Assembly: GCA_964390805.1 (NCBI GenBank)
Contig: CAYMKL010000195.1
Coordinates: 1 to 9,286, forward strand
Direction: 5' to 3'
Origin: CAYMKL01 sp964390805
GTDB lineage: Bacteria > Chloroflexota > Anaerolineae > VGOG01
DNA length: 9,286 nucleotides
Within the stretch, counting starts at the first letter, position 1; every line of letters begins with the position of its first letter. Shown one piece after another: positions 1 through 7,221 of this stretch. The notes below the pieces were generated by a model that was not told where the DNA came from, searched no databases, and saw only the letters and a program-made list of their open reading frames with translations. The position numbers were made by a program, and so were the translations under genes.

Positions 1-405
1 AAGTGTCCGTTGACTACCAGCCCTTTCAGGGACGTTTGGAAATCTCAGAGTCTCCCCAAAGTTATTTCCATGCCTAAATGGATGAGCCATTATAACAACC
101 CCACCCTTTCCATGGACCTCGTCAAGTATTTCTTCTATAGCAAGATTCTCTTGCAACTTATCGTAATATCCGAAGATTAGCAAATGGCCAATAGAACAAG
201 TGACCTCCTGTCCTCTGAGGATTAAGAGTTCGGTCTCGGTCTCTCTTTTGAGCTCCTCAATGTCTTCCTGTGACCATATGTGGTCATGCTCAGTAATAAC
301 AATTCCGGACAGTCTCAATTCTGACGCGCGATAGACAAGGTCAATTGGATAAAGGATGCTGCAACTAGAGTATCTGTTCGTGTGAACATGCATATCAATT
401 AGCAT
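1..405 (-). CDS. PHP-domain metal-dependent phosphoesterase, partial (C-terminus off the left edge)
   Basis: Reading leftwards from the ATG at 405-403, an open frame of 135 codons reaches the window edge without a stop. The N-terminus has the PHP (polymerase and histidinol phosphatase) pattern: DMHVHT at residues 4-9 (metal ligands H6 and H8), ITEHD at 37-41 (H40, D41), GQEV at 65-68 (E67), GH at 73-74 and the later AHPF motif with H108. These are the expected di- or trinuclear metal ligands of motifs I-III; motif IV would lie outside the window. PHP proteins hydrolyse phosphoesters, including nucleotide and nucleic-acid ends, but the substrate here is unknown. A GAAGAGG Shine-Dalgarno sequence sits 5 nt before the ATG. 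The gene follows the 478-1434 gene in the same direction after a 72-bp gap with no clear terminator, so co-transcription is likely. Composition is AT-richer than the rest of the window. The fold call is strong; the role is unknown. Confidence 0.85.
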   Translation of the reverse strand, partial: MLIDMHVHTNRYSSCSILYPIDLVYRASELRLSGIVITEHDHIWSQEDIEELKRETETELLILRGQEVTCSIGHLLIFGYYDKLQENLAIEEILDEVHGKGGVVIMAHPFRHGNNFGETLRFPNVPERAGSQRTL

Positions 406-477
406 GTTTACCTCTTCACAACTTAGGCTCGTCAGGCTCTCTCGTAAATCTAGGAGCCCTCCCTCTCCACTTCCACT

Positions 478-1434
478 CTAAATAACATCCCATCGTTGAA
501 ATATGCCCAGTAGCTCTTGGGCTATAGCTGGTTCGATGCCCTTCCCCGCCTCTTCTTCTACAAACTCCTTAACTCTTAGTGATTCTATACTCTGGACCAA
601 GCCTCGTATTGTATTATCAATTCCCACTCTTTCCGCTTTTCTCTCTATTCTTTGTAAGCATTCAATTCTTACACTCTCTTCCATGTTTTGTAAAGCATAT
701 GCAGATCTAAAACGGGGCCTTCTATAAGCTCCACATATCATATAGGCCAGAGGTTCTGCTGCTTTCATATTGCTCCTGTTCAAGTCAGTCCAGAATCCAC
801 AATCACATGTATGAAGCATTGATGAAGCAAGAGCGTAAGCAGCTACGTCTCTATCAAGTCTATCAACCCATGGTAATCTCTTTAGACGCTTTAGGTCAGA
901 CCTTTCCAATAGAAAATCGTACTCATGATCGTATTCCAGCCACTCTTGCATTCTATCTAGGACACCCCATAAAGCATCATCTTCACGTCGTATAGTTTTA
1001 AGGTAGGATTTGAGTTCTTCAGCCAATCCACTTGCACCTGAAATGCTGTTCTCGTAGTGAATGCATCTGAATGGCCCTATATCGAATGGATATGCGTCAC
1101 CACCACCTGGTTGCCGGATTATGATTACTCTCGACTTGTCTTTCACAGTAGCTGCAACGCCGAGTTCGAAAAATACGTTTGGATTATGCTCAGTAACATC
1201 TGCAATTATCACCGCGGCCCTTTGAATATGATCCCAAATGTCACTATGTATGATGCCTGGTCGGCGAACATCATCCGCACGAGTAGACTCAAAATCACAC
1301 TCTCGAACTATGTTGTGGATGGCTTCTCTTATGCCATCATACTCTTTCTTGAAAGGCGATAAAATGAAACAAAGTCTGGGATCTACTTTTGCCTCTCGTT
1401 CAAAGAAATCCTTGGGATAAACCTCGCTATTCAT
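478..1434 (-). CDS. Nucleoside 2-deoxyribosyltransferase/TIR-like domain protein with helical C-terminal half
   Basis: This is a 318-aa soluble protein. I chose the ATG at 1434 over an in-frame ATG at 1458 because GGGAGGAG lies just upstream of 1434 and no good ribosome site precedes 1458. Residues about 18-145 form an alpha/beta domain with CFILSPF at 22-28, RPG and an IWDHI helix near 59-70, IIADVTEHNPNVFFELG at 76-92, and a late PFDIGPFRCIHYEN strand. The D79 and E90 pair matches the Asp and Glu layout of nucleoside deoxyribosyltransferases and related TIR-like/DRHyd domains, which act on nucleosides or NAD-like nucleotides. Residues about 150-318 look helical and charged, include CDCGFW near 210-215, and match nothing I recognise; they could be a sensor or partner-binding part. 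The PHP gene follows downstream. AT-rich composition and AGA/ATA codons suggest acquisition. A role in antiphage defence is plausible but inferred only. Confidence 0.75.
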   Translation of the reverse strand: MNSEVYPKDFFEREAKVDPRLCFILSPFKKEYDGIREAIHNIVRECDFESTRADDVRRPGIIHSDIWDHIQRAAVIIADVTEHNPNVFFELGVAATVKDKSRVIIIRQPGGGDAYPFDIGPFRCIHYENSISGASGLAEELKSYLKTIRREDDALWGVLDRMQEWLEYDHEYDFLLERSDLKRLKRLPWVDRLDRDVAAYALASSMLHTCDCGFWTDLNRSNMKAAEPLAYMICGAYRRPRFRSAYALQNMEESVRIECLQRIERKAERVGIDNTIRGLVQSIESLRVKEFVEEEAGKGIEPAIAQELLGIFQRWDVI

Positions 1435-1551
1435 ATCACTCCTCCCTTCGTGCCACACACTGCAAGATCACAGCCAAGCTATTTCCGCCGGCGGTCCTAT
1501 ATGAACTGAGTTTCAGAGAGGATTGTGGAAGGGTTCCCTGGATATAACCTA

Positions 1552-1580
1552 AGTATACTACGGTTGTAAGTTTCACGCAA
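1552..1580 (-). promoter_or_regulatory. Possible promoter for the NDT/TIR-like and PHP unit
   Basis: Read leftwards, TTGCGT (1580-1575) and TATACT (1557-1552) are separated by 17 bp. The -10 is good and the -35 is weak. Initiation near 1545 would give a leader of about 110 nt before the ATG at 1434. The promoter lies just beyond the end of the methyltransferase gene at 1587. Confidence 0.35.
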
Positions 1581-1586
1581 GGTAAC

Positions 1587-2474
1587 TCAAGCGGCGACAG
1601 GCTCTTTGAAGTCGTAGATGCCATCATCTATGGCCCACCCCCGTCCGCAGCCCCGACAGGTCAATGCCTCCTCCGTCTCGACCAGGTCGGTTCCGTGACA
1701 GCTCGGGCAGCGAAAGAAGCCCTCAGCCTGGGCGTCCTCCTTCTCCGCCCTGGCCCGAATGAAGACGCTGGGAGCAAGCTTCAGCGGTGCGGCAGGCCCC
1801 TGCAGCAGCCCATCCAAAGCGGCCAGGGGACGGGGGGGAATGAGGCGCTTGAGGAGTGGGAGGCGAAACGAGGATACCGCCAGCTCCCGCCCGATGGCGA
1901 AGCCAGCCTCCCTCAGGCGAGCCTTCATCCAGGTCGGATGGAAGTCGTAGTTGAGCTCGACGAACTCGTAGGGCTCAGGGGCGAAGGGGTTCCAGCTTTG
2001 CCGGCCCAGCAGGTAGCGCAGGACGGCCTTGAGGTGGCGCTTGTTGGCGTACTCCAGCACGTAAGCTCCCCCTGGCCTGAGCACCCGCTGAATCTCCTGG
2101 AAAGCGGCAGGGATGTTCTGCACGTGGTGCAGCACCCGCACCGTCACGGTGGTATCGAAGAGGGAATCCACAAAGGGCATGCCGTACAGGCTGGCAGCCA
2201 CATAGATATACTTCCCGCCTCGCCCCAATAGGTGCTGAGCCTGGCGCAGCATGGATTTGGAGTAATCCAACAGGACGACCTGCCGGTAGCCATCGTACAG
2301 GTCTACCAGGCGGCCAAAGCCGGCTCCAATCTCCACCAGCCGAGCGCCAGCAGGGGGCAAAAGCTTGCGGAGGGCAAGTCGTTCCGCCATGTCCTCGTAT
2401 TGCCGCCCCTGCCCCTCCCAGAAGTCGGTGCGATATGAGCTTCCTTCGTAATCGCAGATCTCAGTCATAGTCAT
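1587..2474 (-). CDS. SAM-dependent class I methyltransferase with C-terminal Trm112-like zinc ribbon
   Basis: The protein has 295 aa. Residues about 40-145 form a Methyltransf_11-type Rossmann domain: motif I VEIGAGFGR at 47-55 binds SAM, D70 ends strand beta-2 (ribose contact), DSLFDTTV and VRVLHHV lie at 103-118, and VLRPGGAYVLEY at 131-142 is the usual post-motif region. Residues 256-276 carry CPSC and CRGC pairs (C256, C259, C273, C276), a zinc ribbon of the Trm112/UPF0434 style seen fused to methyltransferases in many bacteria. The substrate cannot be told. The start is uncertain: ATGs at 2474 and 2468 both lack a clear Shine-Dalgarno, because a parS-like palindrome (2480-2495) occupies the space where one would be expected. 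A GAGGTGAG stretch lies further upstream, beyond the palindrome. The 5' part of the gene is duplicated upstream in decayed form. Confidence 0.85.
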   Translation of the reverse strand: MTMTEICDYEGSSYRTDFWEGQGRQYEDMAERLALRKLLPPAGARLVEIGAGFGRLVDLYDGYRQVVLLDYSKSMLRQAQHLLGRGGKYIYVAASLYGMPFVDSLFDTTVTVRVLHHVQNIPAAFQEIQRVLRPGGAYVLEYANKRHLKAVLRYLLGRQSWNPFAPEPYEFVELNYDFHPTWMKARLREAGFAIGRELAVSSFRLPLLKRLIPPRPLAALDGLLQGPAAPLKLAPSVFIRARAEKEDAQAEGFFRCPSCHGTDLVETEEALTCRGCGRGWAIDDGIYDFKEPVAA

Positions 2475-2479
2475 CGGAT

Positions 2480-2495
2480 TGTTTCACGTGAAACG
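2480..2495. promoter_or_regulatory. parS: parS-like site, inner copy
   Basis: TGTTTCACGTGAAACG matches the widely conserved bacterial chromosomal parS consensus TGTTTCACGTGAAACA at 15 of 16 positions and contains a perfect 14-bp palindrome. Flanking GGAT and ATCC arms extend the symmetry to about 24 bp. ParB binds such sites to organise the origin region for segregation. It lies 5 bp upstream of the methyltransferase ATG at 2474, so bound ParB could also affect that gene. Confidence 0.85.
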
Positions 2496-2508
2496 ATCCT
2501 GCTCACCT

Positions 2509-2603
2509 CGTTCCTCCATGTCCTTGTATTACCTCCTTTGCCCCTCCCAAAAGTCGGTACGATATAGACTTCCGTCATAGTCGTAGATCTCAGTCGCAGT
2601 CCT
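2509..2603 (-). pseudogene. Decayed duplicate of the methyltransferase N-terminal coding region
   Basis: Read leftwards in register with the intact gene, this stretch still spells a recognisable relative of its N-terminus (TEIYDYDG, YRTDFWEGQ). The start codon has become AGG and a TAA interrupts the frame near 2535. It ends where the intact copy's leader begins. It is a remnant of the 129-bp tandem duplication and is not expected to be translated. Confidence 0.8.
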
Positions 2604-2608
2604 CGGAT

Positions 2609-2624
2609 TGTTTCACGTGAAACG
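2609..2624. promoter_or_regulatory. parS: parS-like site, outer copy
   Basis: This is the same 16-bp sequence as at 2480-2495 (15 of 16 to the parS consensus), exactly 129 bp away. It has stayed identical while the flanking duplicated sequence diverged by about 15%. It lies a few base pairs downstream of the putative leftward -10 element at 2641-2646, close to the predicted transcription start. Confidence 0.85.
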
Positions 2625-2640
2625 ATTCTTCTCACCTCAT

Positions 2641-2668
2641 ATTATATCACACACTATCAAAAGCTCAA
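2641..2668 (-). promoter_or_regulatory. Putative leftward promoter for the methyltransferase
   Basis: Read leftwards, TTGAGC (2668-2663) and a consensus TATAAT (2646-2641) are separated by 16 bp. Initiation near 2634 would give a leader of about 160 nt that runs through both parS sites and the dead duplicate before reaching the methyltransferase ATG. Confidence 0.5.
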
Positions 2669-2753
2669 ATTGGGAGGGTCAGGGCAGTTCGGTCGGCCGG
2701 GGTGACGGCGCCAGAGGGCACTTGGAGGGGCCAAAGCCAGCGTTTGCCTGATT

Positions 2754-2781
2754 TTGCAATGTCGCCAATTTGTGGTATACT
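2754..2781 (+). promoter_or_regulatory. Putative promoter for the THEP1-like gene
   Basis: TTGCAA (2754-2759) and TATACT (2776-2781) are spaced by 16 bp. The expected start, about 2787-2790, falls almost on the ATG at 2791, which has no Shine-Dalgarno. This points to a leaderless or nearly leaderless mRNA. Confidence 0.5.
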
Positions 2782-2790
2782 GAACACTGT

Positions 2791-3306
2791 ATGGGCAAGA
2801 CCATTCTGTTGACTGGCAAGCCTCGGGTAGGCAAAACGACCATCATCAAGGACGTGGTGAGGAGGCTGCCCGGCCAGGCAGGCGGCTTCTATACCGAGGA
2901 GATGAGGGAGCGGGGCCGGCGGCAAGGGTTCAAAATCGTGACCCTGGAGGGACAGGAGGGCATTCTGGCCCACGTGGACATCAAAAGCCGGATGCGGGTC
3001 AGCAAATACGGGGTCAACCTGGCAGGCCTGGAGACCATCGGCGTGACGGCCATCCGAGAGGCCATTGCCCACAAGGACTACGTGATCATTGACGAGATTG
3101 GCAAAATGGAGCTTTTCTCCCAGGCCTTCAAGGACGCGGTCTGGGAAGCCGTCCACAGCGATAGACCCATCCTGGGTACCATCACCCTGGCATCTCATCC
3201 CTGGGCCGATAGCGTCAAGGCTTTGCCTCAGGTAGCAGTCATCGAAGTCACCAAGGCAAATCGCGATAAGATAGCCCAGCAGGTTTTGGATCTCTTTGAG
3301 CAGTAG
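2791..3306 (+). CDS. THEP1-type nucleoside-triphosphatase (NTPase_1 family, P-loop)
   Basis: The protein has 171 aa, typical for bacterial and archaeal THEP1 NTPases (COG1618). Walker A is GKPRVGKTT at residues 9-17, close to the N-terminus as in the family. GGFYTEE follows at 31-37 and RQGFKIVTL at 44-52, both family landmarks. Walker B is VIIDEIGKME at 98-107. The C-terminal GTITLASHP at 129-137 is also family-like. Characterised members hydrolyse ATP, GTP and other NTPs slowly, and their cellular role is unsettled. An in-frame ATG at 2770 is rejected as the start because the family begins at MGKTILLTG and the predicted -10 element overlaps the region between the two ATGs. It diverges from the methyltransferase across about 320 bp. 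No clear terminator follows. Confidence 0.9.
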   Translation: MGKTILLTGKPRVGKTTIIKDVVRRLPGQAGGFYTEEMRERGRRQGFKIVTLEGQEGILAHVDIKSRMRVSKYGVNLAGLETIGVTAIREAIAHKDYVIIDEIGKMELFSQAFKDAVWEAVHSDRPILGTITLASHPWADSVKALPQVAVIEVTKANRDKIAQQVLDLFEQ

Positions 3307-3429
3307 GCCACCTTGTTCAGGTGAGCCGCCGATTGCGCCGTCAAGCGCAGATTCATCAAGGGGGTGGTGATCCATCAAACTAAGAATCGGAACCCGCTGT
3401 ATTCTTGTTACCAACACGGAGGTGAGAAG

Positions 3430-5238
3430 ATGTTTTCTATGAAGGCTGTGAAATCTCTAATAAACAGGTTGAAGGCTGGGCCAGCACCCCAGGCCATGGC
3501 CATCTTGACCGTTCTAGCTCTAACCATCGTGGCATTCCCTGCCACACCCCAAGCTGTAACCTACCCAGAAGCTTTTTGGCGGGGCGAGTACTACAACAAC
3601 AAAGAGCTCAGTGGCGCTCCGGCCCTGGTCCGAGACGACGGCGTCATTGACTTCTACTGGGGCTTCGGTCCCCCCGGTGATAACGCGGTATCGAGCGACA
3701 ACTTCTCAGTGCGCTGGACCAGGAACGTGCACTTTGAGGGGGGAACCTATAAGTTCTACGCCGCCACCGACGATGGGGTCAGGCTCTGGGTAGATGACCA
3801 GATCCTTATTGACCGGTGGGGCGAACAGGCTGCTCAAACCCACGAAGCCTCCATGAACCTGGTCCAAGGGTGGCACCGCGTAAGGGTGGAGTACTTCGAA
3901 CTGGGTGGTGTGGCTGAGGCCAGGGTCTGGTGGGATCGAACAGTGCAACTCAATCCTGCCAACTGGCGCGGCGAATACTACAACAACACCAGCCTGGCCG
4001 GCTCTCCCTTGTTCGTCCGAGACGATGGGGGCTCCATAAACTTCGACTGGGGCTTCGGCTCGCCCGGTGGAGGGCTGGGGAACGATGGCTTCTCCGTCCG
4101 CTGGACCAGGGGGCTGGCTTTCCAGGCTGGAGACTATCACTTCTATATTTCCGCCGACGACGGAGTGAAGCTCTGGGCGGACGACCATTTGCTCATAAAC
4201 GAATGGTACGACCAGGCTGCCTCGACCCACAAAGCGTCCATCAACCTTGGCGAAGGCTGGCACCAACTGAAGATGGAGTATTACGAAAACGGGCAGATAG
4301 CCAAAGCCAGGCTCTGGTGGGAGCGCGTACAGCCCCAGGTACAGGCTCCACCCGTAGTTCAGGAGAGCACTGAACCTTACCCCTCTTCTCTTGAGTGGCG
4401 CGGTGAATACTATAACAACGCCGGGCTCAGCGGCTCTCCCGCTTTCGTCCGAGGCGATGGTCCCGTTATTGACTGGAACTGGGAATTTGGCGGGCCTGGC
4501 AGTGGGCTGGCAAACGACAACTTCTCAATACGCTGGACCAGGAGCATGAGCCTCGAGGGAGGGAGCTATCGCTTCACTGTCACCGCTGACGATGGGGTCA
4601 AGCTCTGGGTGGATGACCAACTGCTCATCAGCGAGTGGCGTGTTCAGGCCGCCCGAACCTTTACTGCCGATGCCACCCTGGTGGCAGGCTGGCACCCAGT
4701 GAAGCTGGAATACTACGAGTCTGGTGGAGTAGCAGAGGTCTCCCTCGCGTGGGAACCCATCGCAGTAACACCGCCTCAGCAATGCACTGTCACGCCTGTC
4801 CTGGGTTTCGGCAAAGTCTGGACCTGGTACCCAACGGTAAGCGCTGGCCTGGGATGCCCTACTGGTGTGGAGCAGGGCATCTGGAGCACCGAAGAGACCT
4901 TCCAGAACGGCTACATGTTCTGGCGGGAGGACCTGCGCCACATCTATGTTCTCTACAACAACCACACCTGGCAGATGTTCACCGATACCTGGGAGCAGGG
5001 GGATGCTGAGTATGATCCGAATATCGCGCCTCCGTCAGGTCTCTATCAGCCAAAGCTTGGCTTCGGCAAGGTTTGGAGGGAACAGCCGGGAGTGCGGGAT
5101 GGCCTGGGCTGGGCTACAATGGAGGAGCACTCATTCTGGGCTTCTATTCAGCCCTTCGATGAGGGCCTCATGATCTGGAGCGACGCCGAGGGTGTCTTCG
5201 TCCTCTATAGCAACGGCACCTGGGAGGATTACTTGTAG
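3430..5238 (+). CDS. Secreted protein with three PA14-like domains and two C-terminal LGFGKVW repeats
   Basis: The protein has 602 aa. The ATG at 3430 is preceded by a strong GGAGGTGAG ribosome site, so an in-frame GTG at 3364 is rejected. Residues 1-42 are a signal-peptide-like segment: a basic start, a hydrophobic core AMAILTVLALTIVAF at 22-36, then ATPQA. Three PA14-like beta-sandwich domains follow at about 49-169, 178-298 and 322-442, each with WRGEYYNN, FSVRWTR or FSIRWTR, a DDGV(R/K)LW(V/A)DD calcium/carbohydrate-loop motif, and GWH...EYY/EYF. PA14 domains typically bind glycans or sit in adhesins and glycosidases. Residues 457-520 and 542-602 are two further repeats starting LGFGKVW and ending in IYVLYNNHTW or VLYSNGTW. 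No catalytic domain or LPXTG anchor is seen, so it looks like a secreted binding or surface protein. Confidence 0.85.
   Translation: MFSMKAVKSLINRLKAGPAPQAMAILTVLALTIVAFPATPQAVTYPEAFWRGEYYNNKELSGAPALVRDDGVIDFYWGFGPPGDNAVSSDNFSVRWTRNVHFEGGTYKFYAATDDGVRLWVDDQILIDRWGEQAAQTHEASMNLVQGWHRVRVEYFELGGVAEARVWWDRTVQLNPANWRGEYYNNTSLAGSPLFVRDDGGSINFDWGFGSPGGGLGNDGFSVRWTRGLAFQAGDYHFYISADDGVKLWADDHLLINEWYDQAASTHKASINLGEGWHQLKMEYYENGQIAKARLWWERVQPQVQAPPVVQESTEPYPSSLEWRGEYYNNAGLSGSPAFVRGDGPVIDWNWEFGGPGSGLANDNFSIRWTRSMSLEGGSYRFTVTADDGVKLWVDDQLLISEWRVQAARTFTADATLVAGWHPVKLEYYESGGVAEVSLAWEPIAVTPPQQCTVTPVLGFGKVWTWYPTVSAGLGCPTGVEQGIWSTEETFQNGYMFWREDLRHIYVLYNNHTWQMFTDTWEQGDAEYDPNIAPPSGLYQPKLGFGKVWREQPGVRDGLGWATMEEHSFWASIQPFDEGLMIWSDAEGVFVLYSNGTWEDYL
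3574..4755 (+). repeat. Three intragenic repeats encoding the PA14-like domains
   Basis: About 363 bp each at 3574-3936, 3961-4323 and 4393-4755. They are clearly homologous at protein level and share stretches at DNA level, such as the tract encoding WRGEYYNN and the one encoding RWTR. They result from internal duplication within one gene. Confidence 0.8.
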
Positions 5239-5265
5239 TCCCCAGTGGATCCAAAATCGCTCTGA

Positions 5266-5288
5266 GGGGATTGTCAAATCCCCGTTTT
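5266..5288 (+). terminator. Possible terminator hairpin downstream of the PA14 gene
   Basis: GGGGATT (5266-5272) pairs with AATCCCC (5277-5283) over a GTCA loop, followed by GTTTT. It begins 28 bp after the stop codon. The stem is short and the T-run weak. Adjacent CCAAAA and TTTTGG arms could extend pairing. Confidence 0.4.
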
Positions 5289-5301
5289 GGGCCTGGATCT
5301 G

Positions 5302-5328
5302 GCGCTTGTCCTGAGCCTGGCCGAAGGG
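5302..5328. repeat. Dispersed intergenic repeat, copy 1 (CTTGTCCTGAGC type)
   Basis: A 27-bp stretch matches 9122-9148 at about 23 of 27 positions, including GCGCTTG, CCTGAGC and GCCGAAGGG. It lies in a gap between genes and resembles the CTTGTCCTGAGC...CGAAGGG family of interspersed repeats that I recall from many Chloroflexota and other genomes. CTGGATC and GATCCAG arms flank it here. Confidence 0.65.
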
Positions 5329-5389
5329 ATCCAGACCAAGCAAAACTGGATCTATTAATCCTCGGGATTGAGCCATCTCAAGCCAATTC

Positions 5390-5429
5390 AGGCAACGCCC
5401 ATGCCACCACGGCATGGGCGTTGCCTTTT
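5390..5429 (+). terminator. Strong Rho-independent terminator
   Basis: A perfect 16-bp GC-rich stem (5390-5405 with 5411-5426) has a 5-nt ACCAC loop and runs into TTTT. It is about 150 bp after the PA14 gene stop and insulates the next gene. Confidence 0.85.
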
Positions 5430-5448
5430 GTCGTCTTTCTGCTATAAT
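5421..5448 (+). promoter_or_regulatory. Putative promoter of the M6-like peptidase gene
   Basis: A consensus TATAAT lies at 5443-5448, with TTGCCT at 5421-5426 spaced by 16 bp. The -35 lies inside the 3' arm of the preceding terminator. Initiation near 5455 gives a leader of about 35 nt. Confidence 0.5.
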
Positions 5449-5666
5449 AAGCGCATCCATTCAATCGCCATCCCGAAAGGAAACTTGTCTTGAACAACCG
5501 CTCGATCGTTGCTATCCTGGTCGCCATCGTACTCTCTCTTTGTTGCTGTCTGACCGTGCTACTCTTGGGAGCGGGAGTGCTGATAGCACCCCAAATAAAC
5601 GGGCTCCTGGTCACCTCTACGCCCACTCCTGTGCCTGCCGTTCTTCGCACGCTCATCCCTACCTCC

Positions 5667-5804
5667 CTGCCCGTTGCCACCCTCACACCCACACCTACCC
5701 CCTTGCCCGTCGCCACCCTCACGCTCACCCCTACCCCCTTGCCCGTCGCCACTCCCACGCCTGCGCCTACTCACTTGCCCGTCGTTACCCCCACGCTCAT
5801 GCCA
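5667..5804 (+). repeat. Thr/Pro-rich linker repeats, 36-bp units
   Basis: Near-tandem 36-bp units encode LPVATLTPTPTP-like 12-residue repeats, three full units plus a degenerate fourth. They form a flexible, possibly glycosylated stalk between the membrane segment and the peptidase domain. Confidence 0.85.
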
Positions 5805-7221
5805 ACTGTCCCGGCCAAGCGTTCCATTTCCACTGAAGAGCTCTTGGCCGCGACCTCGATCCCTGAGCGAGACCCCATAGCCCTGGCCTCTCGCCTCAAG
5901 AAGGTGGCCCAGCCCATTCCTGTGGTGGTAAACGACACCCCGCCTCACTACGCCGTGGGCGACAAAGACATCTTTTGGGTAGGAAACGTGGATACCACAA
6001 TTAACTATAGCACCACCGCCACCCTCGGCTACCTGACGCCTCACCTCTACTTGTGGGTGGAGGAAGGTGTCAGCTTCGATCAAGAGGCTCTGAAAAGGTC
6101 GGCTGAGCGATTCGAAAACCAGATATACCCCACCAATCGGCGGTTGTTCGGGAGCGAGTGGACGCCGGGCATAGACAATGACCCCCACATTCACATACTC
6201 CAGGCTGGCGGACTGGGAGCCACAGTGCTTGGCTACTACCTGGACACCGATGAGTACTCCAAACTGATCAACCCCTACTCCAATGAGCGCGAGATGTTCT
6301 ACATCAACTCGGACAGGATACAGCCGGGCACAGAGACGTACGAAAGCGTCCTGGCTCATGAGTTCCAGCACATGATCCATTGGGCGCTTGATCGCAACGA
6401 GGATGCCTGGGTGAGCGAGGCATTCTCGGAGTTGGCCTCTCACCTCAACGGTTACGACGTGGGCGGATTTGATCGCGTTTTCAGCAGCAACCCCGATACG
6501 CAACTCACGTCCTGGCCTAGCGGCCCTGGCCAGGCATCGGCTAACTATGGAGCCAGCTTCCTTTTCGCAGCCTATTTCCTGGAGCGCTTCGGCGATGAGG
6601 CCCTGCGCAGCGTGGTCTCGCAGCAGGCCAACGGTACAACTGGCTTCGAGGCCATCCTTGTTGAGCATGGACTGACTTTCGAAGACGTCTTCGCCGACTG
6701 GCTGATGGCCAACTATCTCGATGATACCGAGTTGGCCGATGGCCATTACGGCTATCGAGACCTGACTGTCGGCCCAGCTAGCCTCGACCAAACCCACAGA
6801 GACTATCCTGTCCAGCGCTCCGCCACCGTCCGCCAGTATGGAGCCGACTACATCGAGCTGCAAGGGGAGGGGGATTTAGTCCTCACATTCACCGGCTCAA
6901 CAAAGGTGAAGCTGGTCCCCAATCATCCTCATAGCGGAAAGTACCTCTGGTGGTCTAATCGCGGTGACAACAGCAATACGACCCTGACTCGGGCCTTTGA
7001 CTTGACAGGACTATCGCAAGCCACCCTGAAAGCCTGGCTCTGGTATGACATTGAGGAGGACTGGGACTACGCCTACATCGAGGCCTCGACCGACGGCGGC
7101 CAGACCTGGGACATCCTGGAGGGTCAATATACCACAGGCTCTAATCCCAATGGCAACAGCTTTGGCCAGGCATACACGGGGAAATCGCAGGGTTCCGCCG
7201 ATGAGGCTCCTATCTGGGTTG

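Larger units (their letters stand above)
2380..2637. repeat. Tandem duplication, two 129-bp units, covering the methyltransferase 5' end and its parS leader
   Basis: Positions 2380-2508 and 2509-2637 align without gaps at an offset of 129 bp, with about 20 mismatches by eye (about 85% identity), many of them transitions. The unit is 43 codons long and covers the first codons of the methyltransferase plus its leader. In the outer copy the position matching the ATG reads AGG and a TAA appears in frame after about 23 codons, so that copy is a dead coding remnant. The longest identical stretch, about 23 bp, is centred on the parS palindrome. Confidence 0.9.

Noticed and set aside
1436..1627. Short minus-strand frame between the methyltransferase and NDT-like genes
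   Set aside because: It overlaps the end of the methyltransferase in another frame, has no ribosome site and no recognisable sequence; the gap seems to hold only a promoter and leader.
2665..3417. 250-codon open frame on the minus strand
   Set aside because: It lies opposite the THEP1-like gene, whose Walker motifs make the plus strand the clear coding strand.
3307..3429. Terminator or promoter between the THEP1-like and PA14 genes
   Set aside because: Only 4-5 bp stems (CACCT/AGGTG, GCGC/GCGC) without T-runs and no convincing -35/-10 pair were seen, apart from the ribosome site before 3430.
5667..5804. Possible CRISPR-like array from regularly spaced repeats
   Set aside because: The units are contiguous 36-bp in-frame codon repeats encoding a Thr/Pro linker, with no unique spacers.
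5559..6863. Long open frame (434 codons) on the minus strand
   Set aside because: It is antisense to the peptidase gene, has low-complexity GGDGQGGR-type sequence from the Thr/Pro linker, and shows no domain; it is a shadow frame of GC-rich coding DNA.
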